In this document: positions 34,018 to 34,531 of the stretch, one piece after another
Layout: every line of letters starts with the position of its first letter
How positions within the stretch are numbered: the stretch's first letter is position 1
Source of the DNA: a virus
IMG/VR virus record: IMGVR_UViG_3300010300_000047
Span: 1 to 34,531 of that record
DNA: 34,531 nt
Strand: one strand, 5' to 3'
The notes under the pieces: model-generated
The model's database searches: none
Told to the model about the DNA's origin: nothing
The model's input: only the letters and a program-made list of their open reading frames with translations
Program-made: the position numbers and the translations under genes

Positions 34018-34040
34018 GAAAATGTTATCTTAACATTTTC
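34018..34040. repeat. Perfect 10-bp inverted repeat
   Basis: GAAAATGTTA and TAACATTTTC flank the spacer TCT. The 23-bp palindrome looks like a dimeric repressor operator or a hairpin. No T tract follows on either strand, so it is not a standard terminator. Confidence 0.75.
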
Positions 34041-34097
34041 TAAATTATGTTGTTTTGAAATACTGACAGAATCATATTTCAGAGTGTAAGTAATAAG

Positions 34098-34125
34098 TTG
34101 ACAGATCAGATTTAGTCGCTAGAAT
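34098..34125 (+). promoter_or_regulatory. Plus-strand sigma-70 promoter
   Basis: TTGACA (34098-34103), a 16-base spacer and TAGAAT (34120-34125) match the bacterial consensus at 11 of 12 positions. The predicted start is near 34132, so the transcript would run into the palindrome array. It faces away from all other genes in the window. A degenerate upstream copy of the -35 area (TGACAGAATCATATTTCAG at 34064-34082, compared with 34099-34115) is also present. Confidence 0.65.
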
Positions 34126-34135
34126 AACATTGAAC

Positions 34136-34297
34136 ATGGAAAATAGAAGAGAGGAAAGTGATAAGATCCGTGAGGACTTTATGGGAGATTCGTATCACCA
34201 ATCACCACACCACATAGACCATGATGATACAAATCCCCTAGAAAGTCTTCATCATACGATGATAATCAATCATCGTATGATAACATCATATAGATGA
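34136..34297 (+). CDS. Doubtful 53-codon frame behind the plus-strand promoter
   Basis: The frame starts MENRREESDKIREDFMGDSY and goes on HQSPHHIDHDDTNPLESLHH before ending in TSYR. It begins about four bases after the predicted transcription start, so it would be nearly leaderless, and there is no Shine-Dalgarno sequence. Its last 15 codons run through the first palindrome and it stops inside the second, so the DNA there is constrained by symmetry rather than coding. The charged, His-rich composition resembles no family I know. A small early protein is possible, but a non-coding transcript explains the sequence equally well. Confidence 0.25.
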   Translation: MENRREESDKIREDFMGDSYHQSPHHIDHDDTNPLESLHHTMIINHRMITSYR

Positions 34298-34378
34298 TAA
34301 TCAATCATCTATATGATCATAACGAGTACATAGTACTCTACATTTAATGAATGTAATCACATATGATGTGATTACATT
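34251..34378. repeat. Tandem array of perfect palindromes
   Basis: Five inverted repeats lie head to tail: 34251-34281 (13-bp arms, spacer AATCA), 34285-34317 (14-bp arms, spacer AATCA), 34324-34338 (GAGTAC/GTACTC), 34339-34355 (TACATT/AATGTA) and 34350-34378 (13-bp arms, spacer ATG). The fourth and fifth overlap, so only one can form at a time. The first two share the core GATGATAATCAATCATC but differ in the outer arms by paired changes that keep full complementarity. ATCAT/ATGAT words are dense throughout. Possible roles are a structured RNA, an operator array or an origin. Confidence 0.9.
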
Positions 34379-34441
34379 GTAGTTGATTTTTAGTTTATGT
34401 GTGGGTGGGAAAACAATTAACATGATGATGTAATAAATGAA

Positions 34442-34472
34442 TGCGCGTATGTTATAGTTAACGTTACGCGCA
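34442..34472. repeat. Compound hairpin TGCGCGTA/TACGCGCA
   Basis: Eight-base arms (34442-34449 and 34465-34472) enclose a second stem, GTTA/TAAC, with the loop TAGT. The GC-rich ends stand out in AT-rich DNA. There is no T tract on either side, so a terminator is unlikely. Confidence 0.7.
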
Positions 34473-34473
34473 G

Positions 34474-34514
34474 TCTAGTTGAGTCTAGTTTGGAATCTAG
34501 TTATCTTTCTAGTT
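34474..34514. repeat. Four direct TCTAGTT heptamers at 10-12 bp spacing
   Basis: Exact TCTAGTT copies start at 34474, 34484, 34496 and 34508, spaced 10, 12 and 12 bases, close to one helical turn. This is the layout expected for cooperative protein binding on one face of DNA, such as an activator site or origin iterons. The array may extend beyond the window edge at 34531. Confidence 0.8.
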
Positions 34515-34531
34515 TAGATCATCATAGCACC

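Larger units (their letters stand above)
33731..34531. other. 800-bp region without a convincing gene, rich in DNA/RNA structure
   Basis: No frame on either strand exceeds about 53 codons. All three minus-strand frames entering from the right edge meet stops within about 20 bases, so no gene from beyond the window extends far in. The region holds the hairpin cluster, direct repeats, plus-strand promoter, palindrome array and heptamer repeats listed separately. Smaller pieces include TGAAATA/TATTTCA (34056-34062 with 34075-34081) and ATTGT/ACAAT (33993-34006). Confidence 0.6.

Noticed and set aside
34474-34514. Pho box
   Set aside because: Spacing fits, but TCTAGTT does not match the cyanobacterial PhoB repeat consensus and no phosphate gene is in view.

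Overview
This window looks like a piece of a marine T4-like cyanophage genome (a myovirus of Synechococcus or Prochlorococcus). The evidence is T4 late-gene synteny, in the order gp25, gp6, a giant protein in the gp7 position, gp8, a DUF4815 protein, gp13, gp14, gp15, gp16. The proteins have the character of oceanic T4-like phages, and the DNA is moderately AT-rich with very little intergenic space. Nearly every gene lies on the minus strand, so transcription runs from high to low coordinates. The assignment rests on recognised protein families; no search was run.

Late module (1-30407). This block encodes baseplate wedge, neck, sheath terminator, small terminase and extra virion proteins. Two genes are unusually large: a 3988-residue protein in the gp7 position, carrying a YHYH-like domain whose signature has decayed to YAYF, and a 2432-residue DUF4815 protein. 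A GxGY beta-type repeat recurs in gp14, gp8 and both giants. Downstream of gp16 are a bead-like basic, Cys-paired 611-residue protein, a small unknown protein, and a truncated virion protein that runs off the left edge. T4-like late promoter matches include an exact TATAAATA in front of gp8.

Small operon (30457-32325). A consensus sigma-70 promoter (TTGACA, 17 bp, TATGAT) precedes a GT-A glycosyltransferase, a 2-oxoglutarate/Fe(II) oxygenase and three mini-genes of 53, 48 and 49 codons. The junctions overlap or nearly touch. The unit ends at a UUCG-tetraloop terminator just before gp25. It is probably expressed by host-type RNA polymerase, separately from the late genes.

Accessory stretch (32335-33730). 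A small AbrB-like protein and three small unknown genes lie here. Each of the three unknown genes is followed at once by a G/C-rich hairpin, and none has an obvious Shine-Dalgarno sequence. The rightmost is clearly GC-richer than its surroundings.

Regulatory or structural DNA (33731-34531). About 800 bp have no convincing protein gene but are very rich in structure. They hold a multi-hairpin leader, a 30-bp exact direct repeat, a plus-strand sigma-70 promoter (TTGACA, 16 bp, TAGAAT), a tandem set of perfect palindromes with 13-14 bp arms, two of which share the spacer AATCA, and four TCTAGTT heptamers at 10-12 bp spacing. This is the part most likely to hold something undescribed: a structured non-coding RNA, a replication origin or an operator array.
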